Assembly: GCF_002091755.1 (NCBI RefSeq)
Contig: NZ_BDAI01000012.1
Location: 86,842-150,841 of the forward strand
From: Pseudomonas nitroreducens NBRC 12694
GTDB taxonomy: Bacteria; Pseudomonadota; Gammaproteobacteria; Pseudomonadales; Pseudomonadaceae
Reading direction: 5' to 3'
Length of the DNA: 64,000 nt
Below, piece after piece: positions 49,036 through 58,065 of the stretch. The notes beneath the pieces were generated by a model. That model had not been told where the DNA came from. It saw only the letters and a list, made by a program, of their open reading frames with translations, and searched no databases. Each line of letters opens with the position of its first letter. Within the stretch, counting starts at the first letter, position 1. The position numbers and the translations under genes are program-made.

Positions 49036-49683
49036 TCAGCGGGTGCCGAAGACCACCATGGTCTTGCCTTTCACATGCACCAGGCCCTGTTCCTCCAGGC
49101 TCTTGAGCACGCGGCCGACCATCTCGCGGGAGCAGCCGACGATGCGGCCGATCTCCTGGCGGGTGATCTTGATCTGCATGCCGTCCGGGTGGGTCATGGC
49201 GTCGGGCTGCTGGCACAGGTCCAGCAGGGTGCGGGCGACGCGGCCGGTGACATCGAGGAAGGCCAGGTCGCCGACCTTGCGCGTGGTCTTGCGCAGGCGA
49301 TCGGCCATTTGGCTGCCCAGGGTGAAGAGAATCTCCGGATCCTGCTGGCTCAGTTCGCGGAATTTCGCGTAGCTGATCTCGGCGACTTCGCATTCGGTCT
49401 TGGCGCGGATCCAGGCGCTGCGCTCCTGGCCGGTGCTGCCTTCCTTCTCGAAGAGCCCCATCTCCCCGAAGAAATCGCCGGTGTTGAGGTACCCGATGAT
49501 CATCTCGCGGCCATCGTCGTCCTCGATCAGGACAGTGACCGACCCTTTGATGATGAAGAACAGGCTCTCGCAGCGGTCCCCGGCGTAGATGATGGTGCTC
49601 TTGGCGGTGAAGCGGCGGCGATGACAATGCGCGAGCAACTTGTCGAGGTTCTTGATTTTGGGTGTGAGGGTAATAGCTACCAT
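49036..49683 (-). CDS. vfr: Vfr, cAMP-binding CRP-family global regulator
   Basis: 215 residues. N-terminal cyclic-nucleotide domain with GDFFGEMGLFEKEGSTGQERSAWI (phosphate-binding cassette: Glu, Arg, Ser) and a C-terminal helix-turn-helix (TRQEIGRIVGCSREMVGRVLK). In P. aeruginosa Vfr with cAMP activates virulence and quorum genes. Same trpC-vfr convergent arrangement as in PAO1. Confidence 0.96.
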   Translation of the reverse strand: MVAITLTPKIKNLDKLLAHCHRRRFTAKSTIIYAGDRCESLFFIIKGSVTVLIEDDDGREMIIGYLNTGDFFGEMGLFEKEGSTGQERSAWIRAKTECEVAEISYAKFRELSQQDPEILFTLGSQMADRLRKTTRKVGDLAFLDVTGRVARTLLDLCQQPDAMTHPDGMQIKITRQEIGRIVGCSREMVGRVLKSLEEQGLVHVKGKTMVVFGTR

Positions 49684-50057
49684 GCCCGAGTCCCGGAAAG
49701 AATAAAGAGTGGCCTTTGCACAACAGGCGCTAATGATTTTTTATGACCAGCTGTAGTGCCGTGCGTCCCTGGCTCGATCCCCCTCGATCCGCAGGGCGGC
49801 AGATTGCCTTGCTGAGCATTCTTGCGCGTACGTAAATCCGCAAGAGCTTAACAGACGACGTGTTACCAACAATCGGAAAGCTGGAACATTCGTGCGGGCA
49901 ATTTCCTAGAGTGTGCCAGTAAACCGGCGCCAGCTTAAGTGATAAATGCATACTCGCCGTGTGGAAATGAGACCTGGGTAACAGCCGCAGGCCCCGGTGG
50001 GCGTGCTAGAGGGCTGTGTTAAGCTAACGCCCCTTTTTTCCGGCGGAGTTCTTTGCA
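49684..50057. other. Divergent intergenic region vfr / OsmC-family gene
   Basis: 374 bases without a gene. It must hold both promoters. A TTAAGCTAA block at about 50020 could be the -10 of the OsmC-family gene. I found no convincing Vfr/CRP dyad, hairpin or small ORF with a good ribosome site. Confidence 0.5.
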
Positions 50058-50480
50058 ATGAAAGCGCGAATCCAGTGGGCGGGCGAGGCCATGTTCCTCG
50101 GTGAATCCGGCAGCGGCCACGTGGTGGTAATGGACGGCCCGCCGGACGCCGGCGGCCGCAACCTGGGTGTGCGTCCGATGGAAATGCTGTTGCTCGGCCT
50201 CGGTGGCTGCACCAACTTCGATGTGGTCAGCATCCTGAAGAAAGGCCGCCAGCCGGTGGAGAGCTGTGAGGCCTTCCTCGAAGCCGAGCGCGCCGACGAA
50301 GACCCGAAGGTGTTCACCAAGATCCACGTGCATTTCGTGGTCAAGGGCCGTGGTCTGAAGGAAGCGCAGGTCAAGCGTGCGGTCGAACTGTCGGCCGAGA
50401 AATACTGCTCCGCCTCGATCATGCTCGGCCGCGCCGGCGTGGAGATCACCCACGATTACGAAATCGTGGAACTGGACTGA
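50058..50480 (+). CDS. OsmC/Ohr-family protein
   Basis: 140 residues. Has the OsmC core GVRPMEMLLLGLGGCTNFDVVSILKK with the first redox cysteine (GGCT) and a second in EKYCSASIMLGRAGVEI. Members reduce organic hydroperoxides, but this subgroup (E. coli YhfA-like) is uncharacterised; in several bacteria its gene lies next to crp, as here next to vfr. CGGCGGAGT serves as ribosome site. Confidence 0.85.
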   Translation: MKARIQWAGEAMFLGESGSGHVVVMDGPPDAGGRNLGVRPMEMLLLGLGGCTNFDVVSILKKGRQPVESCEAFLEAERADEDPKVFTKIHVHFVVKGRGLKEAQVKRAVELSAEKYCSASIMLGRAGVEITHDYEIVELD

Positions 50481-50703
50481 CAGCTTCCTTCATCCTTTCA
50501 TCATCAAGGGTGCGCAAATTCTGGCAGAGGTCGCCTGACCTCTGCATAATGCGCCACCTTTTTTCAGGGCCTTCCGCCCGAAACCAGAAACCACAATCGC
50601 CATCGCGAAGAGGTGTAAACCGTCCTACGCAGGTGCGCCGTACGCATCTGACGGGCATGCTCAACCACGCGGCAGAGCCGCATTTGATGAGAGTTCTCCC
50701 ACG

Positions 50704-51498
50704 GTGAAAAGCAAACTCAAGCTCCACGGGTTCAACAACCTGACGAAGACCTTGAGCTTCAACATCTATGACATCTGCTACGCCGAGACGCCTGAAGACC
50801 AGCAGGCCTACGTGCAGTACATCGACGAAGAGTACGATGCCGAGCGTCTCACGCAGATCCTCACCGATGTTGTCGACATCATTGGCGCAAACATCCTGAA
50901 CATCGCCCGTCAGGATTACGATCCGCAAGGCGCCAGCGTAACCATCCTGATCTCCGAGCAGCCGGTCACCCCGACCGACAGCCAGATCGAGGAATCCCCG
51001 GGGCCGCTACCGGAAACCATCCTGGCGCACCTCGACAAGAGCCATATCACCGTGCACACCTATCCGGAGATTCATCCGGTGGAAGGCATCGCGACCTTCC
51101 GTGTGGATATCGATGTGTCGACCTGCGGCGTCATCTCGCCGCTCAAGGCGCTCAACTACCTCATCCACCAGTTCGACTCGGACATCGTCACCGTGGATTA
51201 CCGCGTGCGCGGTTTCACCCGTGACGTGGAAGGCAGGAAGCACTTCATCGACCACGAGATCAACTCGATCCAGAACTACCTCTCCGACGACACGTACGAG
51301 GCCTATCAGATGACCGACGTGAACGTGTACCAGGAGAACCTGTTCCACACCAAGATGCTGCTCAAGGAGTTCGACCTGGACAACTACCTGTTCGGCGATG
51401 CCACGAGCAATCTCTCGCCCGAGCAGCGCAAGCAGGTGGAAGAGCGTGTTCGGCACGAGATGCTGGAGATCTTCTACGCGCGCAACATGCCGCGCTGA
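50704..51498 (+). CDS. speD: S-adenosylmethionine decarboxylase proenzyme
   Basis: 264 residues from GTG 50704, the E. coli-type long form. Self-cleavage occurs between Lys112 and Ser113 in DKSHITVH, producing the pyruvoyl group. It gives decarboxylated SAM for spermidine synthesis. The 223-base leader upstream contains no recognisable riboswitch to my eye. Confidence 0.95.
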   Translation: MKSKLKLHGFNNLTKTLSFNIYDICYAETPEDQQAYVQYIDEEYDAERLTQILTDVVDIIGANILNIARQDYDPQGASVTILISEQPVTPTDSQIEESPGPLPETILAHLDKSHITVHTYPEIHPVEGIATFRVDIDVSTCGVISPLKALNYLIHQFDSDIVTVDYRVRGFTRDVEGRKHFIDHEINSIQNYLSDDTYEAYQMTDVNVYQENLFHTKMLLKEFDLDNYLFGDATSNLSPEQRKQVEERVRHEMLEIFYARNMPR

Positions 51499-51541
51499 TC
51501 GAGCTACTGCGCTGGGAGATACGGCATTGAAAGGCCGGGCT

Positions 51542-51610
51542 GAAATGCTCATTTGCTCAAGCAGACTCCGCTTTCATCCCGACTTTCCGCCTTGTCTCCC
51601 CTGCGCTCGT
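51542..51610 (+). repeat. Intergenic repeat motif, copy B
   Basis: Begins GAAATGCTCATTTGCTC, with ACTCCGCTTTC and CGCCTTGTCTC in the same order and spacing as copy A at 27434. Lies between speD and the shared terminator. Confidence 0.6.
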
Positions 51611-51630
51611 AACGCTCGATAGTAGAAACG

Positions 51631-51661
51631 AAAAAGGGGCGCCCAGTGGGCGCCCCTTTTT
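51631..51661. terminator. Bidirectional terminator between speD and coq7
   Basis: 14-bp perfect arms (AAAAAGGGGCGCCC and complement) with an AGT loop. Serves both convergent genes. Confidence 0.93.
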
Positions 51662-51675
51662 CCTTGCCGGCCGGA

Positions 51676-52323
51676 TCAGATCCGGTAGGTGGACTTGGTC
51701 ATCACCTTGGACAACAGCGTCATGCCGAACTTCACCGGCGCCGGGAAGCGCAGGCCGCCAGCCTCGATGGCGCTGGTGGCGTGGTGCTCCTCGTCCTCGC
51801 GCATCTGCTCGAGGATGGCGCGGGACTTCTGGTCCTCGGCGGGGATTTCCGCCAGGTGTTCGTCCAGATGCTTGCACACCTGGTCTTCGGTGGCGGCGAC
51901 GAAGCCCAGGCTGACGCGGTCGCTGATCAGCCCGGCGGCGGCGCCGACGCCGAAGGACAGCCCGTAGAAGAGCGGGTTGAGCACACTCGGACGACTGCCC
52001 AGTTCACGGATGCGCTGCTCACACCAGGCAAGATGGTCGACCTCTTCGTCGGCCGCTTCCTCCATGGCCTTGCGTACCTTCGGCAGCTTGGCGGTCAGCG
52101 CCTGGCCCTGGTACAGCGCCTGGGCGCAGACTTCGCCGGTGTGGTTGATGCGCATCAGGCCGGCCACGTGGCGGGCATCAGTCTCGCTGAGCTCGGCGTC
52201 GGGCTGGACGATGGCAGGGGACGGGCGCCCCGGATGGCCGCTGAACGGCAGCAGGGTGCGCAGTGCAGCATCGGCCTGCAGCAGGAAGCGGTCGGCGGGA
52301 GAGTAGTGACGGTCGGCGGACAT
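51676..52323 (-). CDS. coq7: 3-demethoxyubiquinol hydroxylase (Coq7)
   Basis: 215 residues. Di-iron ligands visible in RINHTGEVCAQALY, ADEEVDHLAWCEQR and EDEEHHATSA. It carries out the penultimate hydroxylation in ubiquinone synthesis; pseudomonads use Coq7 where E. coli uses UbiF. The ATG follows GGAGGTGCGCC. Confidence 0.95.
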   Translation of the reverse strand: MSADRHYSPADRFLLQADAALRTLLPFSGHPGRPSPAIVQPDAELSETDARHVAGLMRINHTGEVCAQALYQGQALTAKLPKVRKAMEEAADEEVDHLAWCEQRIRELGSRPSVLNPLFYGLSFGVGAAAGLISDRVSLGFVAATEDQVCKHLDEHLAEIPAEDQKSRAILEQMREDEEHHATSAIEAGGLRFPAPVKFGMTLLSKVMTKSTYRI

Positions 52324-52425
52324 GGCGCACCTCCGAGTAGGAACATTCGCCCGGCAGTTTACCGGATGGCGGATGACAGGTCTTGCCGAGGTGCGCGCAG
52401 CTTCCTTTTATCGACGGGGCGCCGA

Positions 52426-52764
52426 TCAACCCGGCGGCCAGTGCATCTGGCGCTGACCCAGCACATGCATGTGGATGTGGTGCACGGTCTGGCCGCCCAG
52501 GTCGTTGCAGTTCATCACCACGCGGAAGCCCTCGTCGCAACCCTGCTCCTTTGCCAGCCGCTGGGCGGTGAAAAGGATGTGCCCGGCCAACGGCTTGTCT
52601 GCCTCGGTCAGGTCATTGAGGGTGGAGACGTGCTTCTTCGGGATCACCAGGAAATGCACGGGCGCCTGCGGGCCGATGTCGTGGAAGGCGATGACCTGGT
52701 CATCCTCATAGAGCTTGCGCGCGGGAATTTCCCCGGCGACGATCTTGCAGAACAGACAGTCCAC
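52426..52764 (-). CDS. HIT-family (HINT-type) nucleotide hydrolase
   Basis: 112 residues from GTG 52764, eight bases after GGAGG; a GTG three codons earlier touches the ribosome site. MDCLFCKIVAGEIPARKLYEDD and the histidine triad HHIHMHVLG identify HINT. It hydrolyses adenosine phosphoramidates. Confidence 0.92.
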   Translation of the reverse strand: MDCLFCKIVAGEIPARKLYEDDQVIAFHDIGPQAPVHFLVIPKKHVSTLNDLTEADKPLAGHILFTAQRLAKEQGCDEGFRVVMNCNDLGGQTVHHIHMHVLGQRQMHWPPG

Positions 52765-52857
52765 GAAATGCACCTCCAGTCATATGGGCAGGAGCAGCAG
52801 TTTAGCGGCCGTCGACCGCCGCGCCCAGTTCCGGGCCGGCCAGCGCAAGGAGCGAGC

Positions 52858-54339
52858 GTGCAGAACGATATCCATGACCTGGGCCTGGTGCTCGACTCCA
52901 GGGTCAAACTGATCGTGATCGAATCCTGGGACGAGCCCAGGGTCCTGGAAACCCTGACCGGCCTGGCGGTACGGCGCGGGCTCAACTTGCAATTCTGGTC
53001 GGCGACCGAAGGCTTGCAGCGCCTGGGGTTCGGCGGCGAGCCCTTGGGCGAGGACGACAGCCGTGAGGCGGAGAATGCCCTGCGGCTGATCAAGGCCGAT
53101 CCGCAGCCGAACCTCTATGTGCTCTGCGATCTGCATCCCTATCTGGCGGACAACCCGCGTGCCGTGCGCCTGCTCAAGGAGATCGCCATGGCCGAGGGGA
53201 ATTTCCGCCCCACGGTGGTGCTGGTTTCCCATGCACTGAAGCTGCCCGCTGAGGTCCAGCGCTTCGCGGCGCGCTTTGCCCTATCGTTGCCGTCCGAGGA
53301 TGAACTGGTGGGGCTGGTCCGCGAGGAAGCGACCCGCTGGAGCGAGCGTAACCGGGGCGCGCGGGTACGTACGGACAACCGCACGCTGCGCCAGGTGGTG
53401 AAGAACCTTCGCGGACTCACTCACGGTGAGGCGCGGCTGCTGGCGCGCAGCGTGATCTGCAATGACGGGGCGATCACCCAGGAAGACCTGCCGGAGCTCA
53501 ACCGCACCAAGTTCGAGCTGCTCAACCTCGATGGCGTGCTCAGCTTCGAGCACGATACCGCGCGTTTCGCTGAAGTGGGCGGGCTGGCCAGCCTCAAGCG
53601 CTGGCTGGGCGAGCGGCAGAGCGCGTTCACCGAGGGCAAGGACAAGGACCTGCCCAAGGGCGTGCTGCTGGTGGGGGTGCAGGGTGGCGGCAAGAGCCTG
53701 GCGGCCAAGGCAATCGCCGGCCTTTGGGGCCTGCCACTGCTGCGCCTGGACTTCGGCAGCCTCTACAACAAGTACTTCGGTGAGACCGAGCGTAACCTGC
53801 GCGAGGCGTTGCGCCTCGCGGACAGCATGGCGCCCTGCGTGCTCTGGGCGGATGAAATCGAAAAAGGCGTGGCTACCGGAGATCAGGATAATGGCGTCAG
53901 CCAGCGCGTTCTGGCCACGCTGTTGACCTGGATGGCCGAGCGCAAGGCGCCGGTATTCATGGTCGCCACCGCCAACGCCATCGAGCGCCTGCCGCCGGAA
54001 CTGGTGCGCAAGGGGCGCTTCGACGAGCTGTTCTTCGTCGACCTGCCGGACGACGAGGTACGCCAGGATATCTTCCGCATCCATCTGCAGCGTCGTGAAT
54101 TGGACGCCGCCCAGTTCGAACTGGGCGAGCTGGCCGCTGCCACCGAGGGGTTCTCCGGTGCGGAGATCGAGCAGGCAGTCGTCGGCGCGTTCTATGCCGC
54201 GCAGGCTCGGCAGAGGTCCGTGGACCAGGCGTTGCTGCTGGAGGAAATCCGCCGCACAGCGCCGCTGTCGGTGGTGATGGCCGAGGAGTTGGCAGCCCTG
54301 CGCGCGTGGGCCGATGGCCGCACGGTGCGCGCGGACTGA
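52858..54339 (+). CDS. AAA-family ATPase
   Basis: 493 residues from GTG 52858 with AAGGAGCGA in front; the frame is open far upstream but that is antisense to coq7 and the HIT gene. An N-terminal domain (1-230) of unknown kind precedes a single AAA module with Walker A GVQGGGKSLAAK, Walker B VLWADEIEKG, sensor ATANAIERLPPELVRKGRFDE and an arginine finger. Substrate unknown; homologues are conserved beside coq7 in Pseudomonas. It converges on the SDR gene with six bases between stops. Confidence 0.85.
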   Translation: MQNDIHDLGLVLDSRVKLIVIESWDEPRVLETLTGLAVRRGLNLQFWSATEGLQRLGFGGEPLGEDDSREAENALRLIKADPQPNLYVLCDLHPYLADNPRAVRLLKEIAMAEGNFRPTVVLVSHALKLPAEVQRFAARFALSLPSEDELVGLVREEATRWSERNRGARVRTDNRTLRQVVKNLRGLTHGEARLLARSVICNDGAITQEDLPELNRTKFELLNLDGVLSFEHDTARFAEVGGLASLKRWLGERQSAFTEGKDKDLPKGVLLVGVQGGGKSLAAKAIAGLWGLPLLRLDFGSLYNKYFGETERNLREALRLADSMAPCVLWADEIEKGVATGDQDNGVSQRVLATLLTWMAERKAPVFMVATANAIERLPPELVRKGRFDELFFVDLPDDEVRQDIFRIHLQRRELDAAQFELGELAAATEGFSGAEIEQAVVGAFYAAQARQRSVDQALLLEEIRRTAPLSVVMAEELAALRAWADGRTVRAD

Positions 54340-54345
54340 ACCTGG

Positions 54346-55134
54346 CTAGCCGGCCAGGGCCAGGCGATTGACTCGGCCGGCCAGCTTGCGCAGGGCCCAG
54401 CGCGGCAGCAGGCGCACCGCGCAGGCGAAGAGTCGGTTGCGCCAGCCGGGGATGATGATCGCCGGTGCGCGGCGCAGTGCCTTTACCGCGAGGAAGGCGA
54501 CTTCCTCGGGCGACATGATCCGCTTGCCATTGTCGAGCTTGCCCAGGCGCATGTCGGCGTTGCGGTAGAACGCCGTGCGGGTTGGGCCTGGGCAGAGCAC
54601 GGAAACCTTGATGCCACGGCTTTTGAGCTCCTCGCGCAACCCCTCGGAGAAGTGCAGCACGAACGCCTTGCTGGCGTAGTAGCTGCTCATCCAGGGGCCG
54701 GGCAGGAGGCTCGCCATGGAGGCGACGTTGAGAATCCGCCCGCCGCCGCTGCGCTCCATCATCGCTCCGATGCCGTGGCACAGGCGCGCCAGGGCCAGCA
54801 CATTGAGCTCCAGCAGCTCCTGCTCGCGGGACCAGTCCTGGTCGATGAAGGTGCCGGAGGTGCCGACACCGGCGTTGTTCACCAGCAGTTCGATCTGCCG
54901 CCCGCTCTGTTCCAACTCGTGGAGCAGTCCGGATATCTGCAGCGGTTCGGAGAGGTCGCAGACGCGGAATAGCACCTCCACCCCGAAACGCTGGGACAGT
55001 TCGCAGGCGATGCTGTCCAGCGCGTCGCGCTTGCGCGCCACCAGGATCAGCGCCTGGCCGCGACGTGCGAGGGCTTCGGCCAGGGCCAGGCCGATACCGC
55101 TGGAGGCGCCGGTGATGAGGGCAAAACGAGGCAT
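54346..55134 (-). CDS. Short-chain dehydrogenase/reductase
   Basis: 262 residues. Cofactor motif TGASSGIG, NNAG (VNNAGVG), catalytic Ser in ILNVASMAS and YxxxK in YYASKAF. Ser138-Tyr-Lys order is intact. The basic residue after the second strand (VARKRD) suggests NADP(H). A C-terminal hydrophobic stretch may associate with membranes. Substrate unknown. Confidence 0.88.
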   Translation of the reverse strand: MPRFALITGASSGIGLALAEALARRGQALILVARKRDALDSIACELSQRFGVEVLFRVCDLSEPLQISGLLHELEQSGRQIELLVNNAGVGTSGTFIDQDWSREQELLELNVLALARLCHGIGAMMERSGGGRILNVASMASLLPGPWMSSYYASKAFVLHFSEGLREELKSRGIKVSVLCPGPTRTAFYRNADMRLGKLDNGKRIMSPEEVAFLAVKALRRAPAIIIPGWRNRLFACAVRLLPRWALRKLAGRVNRLALAG

Positions 55135-55189
55135 TCAGGAGTCTCTGTGGCGGGGTGGCGTTCGACCACGCCCGCCACGGGTTGTTGCA

Positions 55190-56287
55190 TTACTGATCCG
55201 AGTCGCCGCCTTCGGTGTCGCCACTGCTGAAGTCGCCGTCGGAGGGCTCCGCGGCGGCTGCCGGGTCGGCAGCTTCGTCGCCCTGCTGGGACTGCGCCTG
55301 CGCAGCCTGGGCGCGCTCGATATAGCTTTGGTAGGCCGGGATCGCGATGGCGGCGAGGATACCGCCAAACACCGGGAACAGCAGCCAGGAGAAGGCCAGG
55401 ACCTTGACGCCGGTGCTGTTGGGCGGCGGCGGCGGACCGAAGCGGTTGGCGGACTGCTCGCCGGGCATGAACAGCAGCAGCAGGCTGAGGACCACGTTGA
55501 CGAAGGGCACCAGCAGCGCGAGCCAGAGCCAGCCGGACCAGCCCAAGTCATGCAGGCGCTGCACGCCGATCGGCACGCTGAAGACCATGGCGGCAATGAC
55601 CACCGCGGCAATGGCGGCTACGCCCAGGGGCAGCGAAACGGCCATCAGCAGGCTGGCGACCAGGTAGGCGCCGAAAACGATGAAGGACAGTGCCGCTGAC
55701 CAGCCAAGGTAGCGCACGCGGCCGATCCGGCCGGACAGGCTACGGACTTTCAGCTCGCCGAATTCTGGCGGGTCGTCGCCAACCTGTGCCTGGGGCGGCG
55801 CATAGGGCGATGTTGCGGTGTTCGGAGTGGGGGGCGCCGCGGTGGGGGCCGGGTTGGCTGCGAGCTCAGCCTGGCGCGCCAGGTATTTCTCGATGACGAT
55901 GCCGCAGGCACTGCACTCGATGGCGCTGGCTTGCTCATGCCCGCACTTGGGGCAGGTCATCCGCTCGTTGCTGGCCGCTTCACCGGCCGCGCGGGCGGCC
56001 AGGGTCGCTTCGCTGGGGTGGTCATCGGTTTCCACCAGGCTGAGGCCCGCGACGCCTTCGGCTTCCTTGCGGGCGTTGGCACCGGCGCCATGGAGCGCGC
56101 GCAAGTACTTGTCGGCCTCGTCGCCGGACAGGTCGCGCTTGAGCACGACCGGCTGGCCGCTGAACAGCGCTTCGATCTTCGCGGCATCGCTCTTGAACAG
56201 GCGGGCGAGGTTTTCCTTGGCGGTCTCCAGTGGCGTCTGGGGCATCAGCGCGCCGTCGAACACGATCTTGAAGCGGGATTGGTCCAT
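55190..56287 (-). CDS. Zinc-ribbon / DUF805 membrane protein
   Basis: 365 residues in four parts: an N-terminal domain (1-75) of a type seen in Pseudomonas proteins starting RFKIVFDGALMP; a C4 zinc ribbon (CPKCGHEQASAIECSACG, about 114-131); a DUF805 membrane domain with five or so helices (about 180-330); and an acidic Asp/Ser/Gly tail. Function unknown. The combination suggests a membrane sensor or scaffold, but nothing shows a ligand. Confidence 0.78.
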   Translation of the reverse strand: MDQSRFKIVFDGALMPQTPLETAKENLARLFKSDAAKIEALFSGQPVVLKRDLSGDEADKYLRALHGAGANARKEAEGVAGLSLVETDDHPSEATLAARAAGEAASNERMTCPKCGHEQASAIECSACGIVIEKYLARQAELAANPAPTAAPPTPNTATSPYAPPQAQVGDDPPEFGELKVRSLSGRIGRVRYLGWSAALSFIVFGAYLVASLLMAVSLPLGVAAIAAVVIAAMVFSVPIGVQRLHDLGWSGWLWLALLVPFVNVVLSLLLLFMPGEQSANRFGPPPPPNSTGVKVLAFSWLLFPVFGGILAAIAIPAYQSYIERAQAAQAQSQQGDEAADPAAAAEPSDGDFSSGDTEGGDSDQ

Positions 56288-56392
56288 AGGGGCATCCTTG
56301 TCTTCTGGCTATGTTGGAATCGCTACAGCGTAATCGGGCCGCCGAAGGCCAACAAGCGGCCTCGGCGGATATCTCGTGAGCGGCGCCGCAGC

Positions 56393-57361
56393 TCAGACCA
56401 GCAGTTGGTTGGACAGGCCGGCGCTGCGGGTCAGGGCCTGGCGGTATTCATGGTCCAGGCGCGCGATCAGCTCGCCCACGGCCGGCAGGTCGCGGATATC
56501 GCCGACGCCCTGGCCGGCGGACCACACGGTCTTCCAGGCCTTGGCCTCGTCGCTCACCGGCTTGAGTTTCTCGCCGTAGTTGAGCGCGCCCTTGTCATTC
56601 AGCCGCTGCATGTCGAAGCCGGCAGCCTCCAGACTCTGGCGCATGAAGCTGGCCGGTACGCCGGAAACGGCAGGGGTGTGGATGATATCGGCGGCGCGGG
56701 CGTCGAGCAGCATGTGCTTGTAGGCCTCCGAGGCCGCGCTTTCGCGGGTGGCGATGAAGCGGGTGCCGAGGTAGGCGAGGTCGGCGCCCAGCACCTGGGC
56801 GGCAAGGATCTCGTGGCCATGATTGATGCAGCCGGCCAGCAGCAGGGTCTTGTCGAAGAATTGGCGGATCTCCGCGACCAGCGCGAAGGGGCTCCAGGTA
56901 CCGGCATGGCCGCCGGCACCGGCGGCCACCGCGATCAAGCCGTCGACCCCAGCTTCCGCCGCCTTCTCGGCGTGGCGACGGGTGGTGACGTCATGGAACA
57001 CCAGGCCGCCATAGCTGTGCACGGCGTCGACCACCTCGCGCACCGCGCCCAGGCTGGTGATCACGATGGGCACCTTGTGCTCGACGCACAGTTTCAGGTC
57101 GGCCTGCAGCCGCGGATTGGTGTTGTGGACGATCAGGTTGACCGCATAGGGCGCTGCCTGCGGGTCGGCTGCCAGCCCGGCTTCGATCTCTTCCAGCCAG
57201 GCCTTGAAACCGCTGCTCTCGCGCTGGTTCAGTGCGGGGAAACTGCCGACGATGCCGCTCTTGCAGCACGCCAGCACCAGTTGCGGGGTGGAGACCAGGA
57301 ACATCGGTGCCGCCACCAGGGGAATGCGCAGGCGGCGGTCGAGCAGGGCGGGCAGGGACAT
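56393..57361 (-). CDS. Nitronate monooxygenase-like FMN enzyme
   Basis: 322 residues of the NMO/2-nitropropane dioxygenase barrel: PLVAAPMFLVS at the N-terminus, the AAGAGGHAGT FMN loop, and GADLAYLGTRFIAT. It oxidises alkyl nitronates such as propionate 3-nitronate. The substrate is inferred from family only. Nineteen bases separate it from hemJ upstream, suggesting an operon. Confidence 0.87.
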   Translation of the reverse strand: MSLPALLDRRLRIPLVAAPMFLVSTPQLVLACCKSGIVGSFPALNQRESSGFKAWLEEIEAGLAADPQAAPYAVNLIVHNTNPRLQADLKLCVEHKVPIVITSLGAVREVVDAVHSYGGLVFHDVTTRRHAEKAAEAGVDGLIAVAAGAGGHAGTWSPFALVAEIRQFFDKTLLLAGCINHGHEILAAQVLGADLAYLGTRFIATRESAASEAYKHMLLDARAADIIHTPAVSGVPASFMRQSLEAAGFDMQRLNDKGALNYGEKLKPVSDEAKAWKTVWSAGQGVGDIRDLPAVGELIARLDHEYRQALTRSAGLSNQLLV

Positions 57362-57380
57362 GACAGTCTCCTTGTCGGGG

Positions 57381-57806
57381 TCAGAAGGGTTTGACGACCA
57401 CCAGGATCACGATGGCGATCAGGAACAGTACCGGCACTTCGTTGAACCAGCGGTAGAACACATGGCTGCGCCCGTTCTCGCCGCGCGCGAAGCGCTTGAG
57501 CATGGCGCCGCAGGCGTGGTGGTAGCCGATCAGCAGTACCACCAGCGTGAGCTTGGCGTGCATCCAGCCCTGGGTCAGCCAGGCGGGGTTGAGATAGAGC
57601 ATCCAGGCACCGAGGACGATGGTGAGGATCATCGACGGGCCCATGATGCCGCGGTACAGCTTGCGCTCCATGACGCAGAAGCGTTCGCGGCTGGCGGCGT
57701 CCTCGCTCATGGCGTGGTAGACGAACAGGCGCGGGAGATAGAAGAGGCCGGCGAACCAGCAGACTACGGCAATGATGTGAAAGGCTTTCAACCACAGGTA
57801 AAGCAT
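57381..57806 (-). CDS. hemJ: Protoporphyrinogen IX oxidase HemJ
   Basis: 141 residues, four membrane helices. Conserved His10 in LWLKAFHIIAVVCWFAGLFY and the lysine in HAKLTLV are HemJ hallmarks. Performs the penultimate step of haem synthesis in bacteria lacking HemG or HemY. The assignment agrees with the PAO1 gene at this place. Confidence 0.9.
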   Translation of the reverse strand: MLYLWLKAFHIIAVVCWFAGLFYLPRLFVYHAMSEDAASRERFCVMERKLYRGIMGPSMILTIVLGAWMLYLNPAWLTQGWMHAKLTLVVLLIGYHHACGAMLKRFARGENGRSHVFYRWFNEVPVLFLIAIVILVVVKPF

Positions 57807-58065
57807 CGGGACGTCCTCGGATCACGGTTGAGCCGATAGTAGTGGCGCCGTGCAATGCCGTCACCCCTGTGGCGCCTGCAGTGTGGGAAAGTTCGTTCGA
57901 CTGCGGTAATCGGTATCGCCAGGCGCCGATCAGGCCCCTGATCGGAAAGCGGAAACTCTTGCGCCGCGTACCCTCAATTCAGGCGGATTCGCTCTGTTCA
58001 GCGGGGGCGGTGGCTCATATCATGACTGCCCCTGAATTTGGCCCCATAGGTGGAGTGACAGGCAG

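Noticed and set aside
49684..50057. Vfr/CRP autoregulatory site
   Set aside because: No adequate TGTGA-N6-TCACA dyad; the closest matches were weak half-sites.
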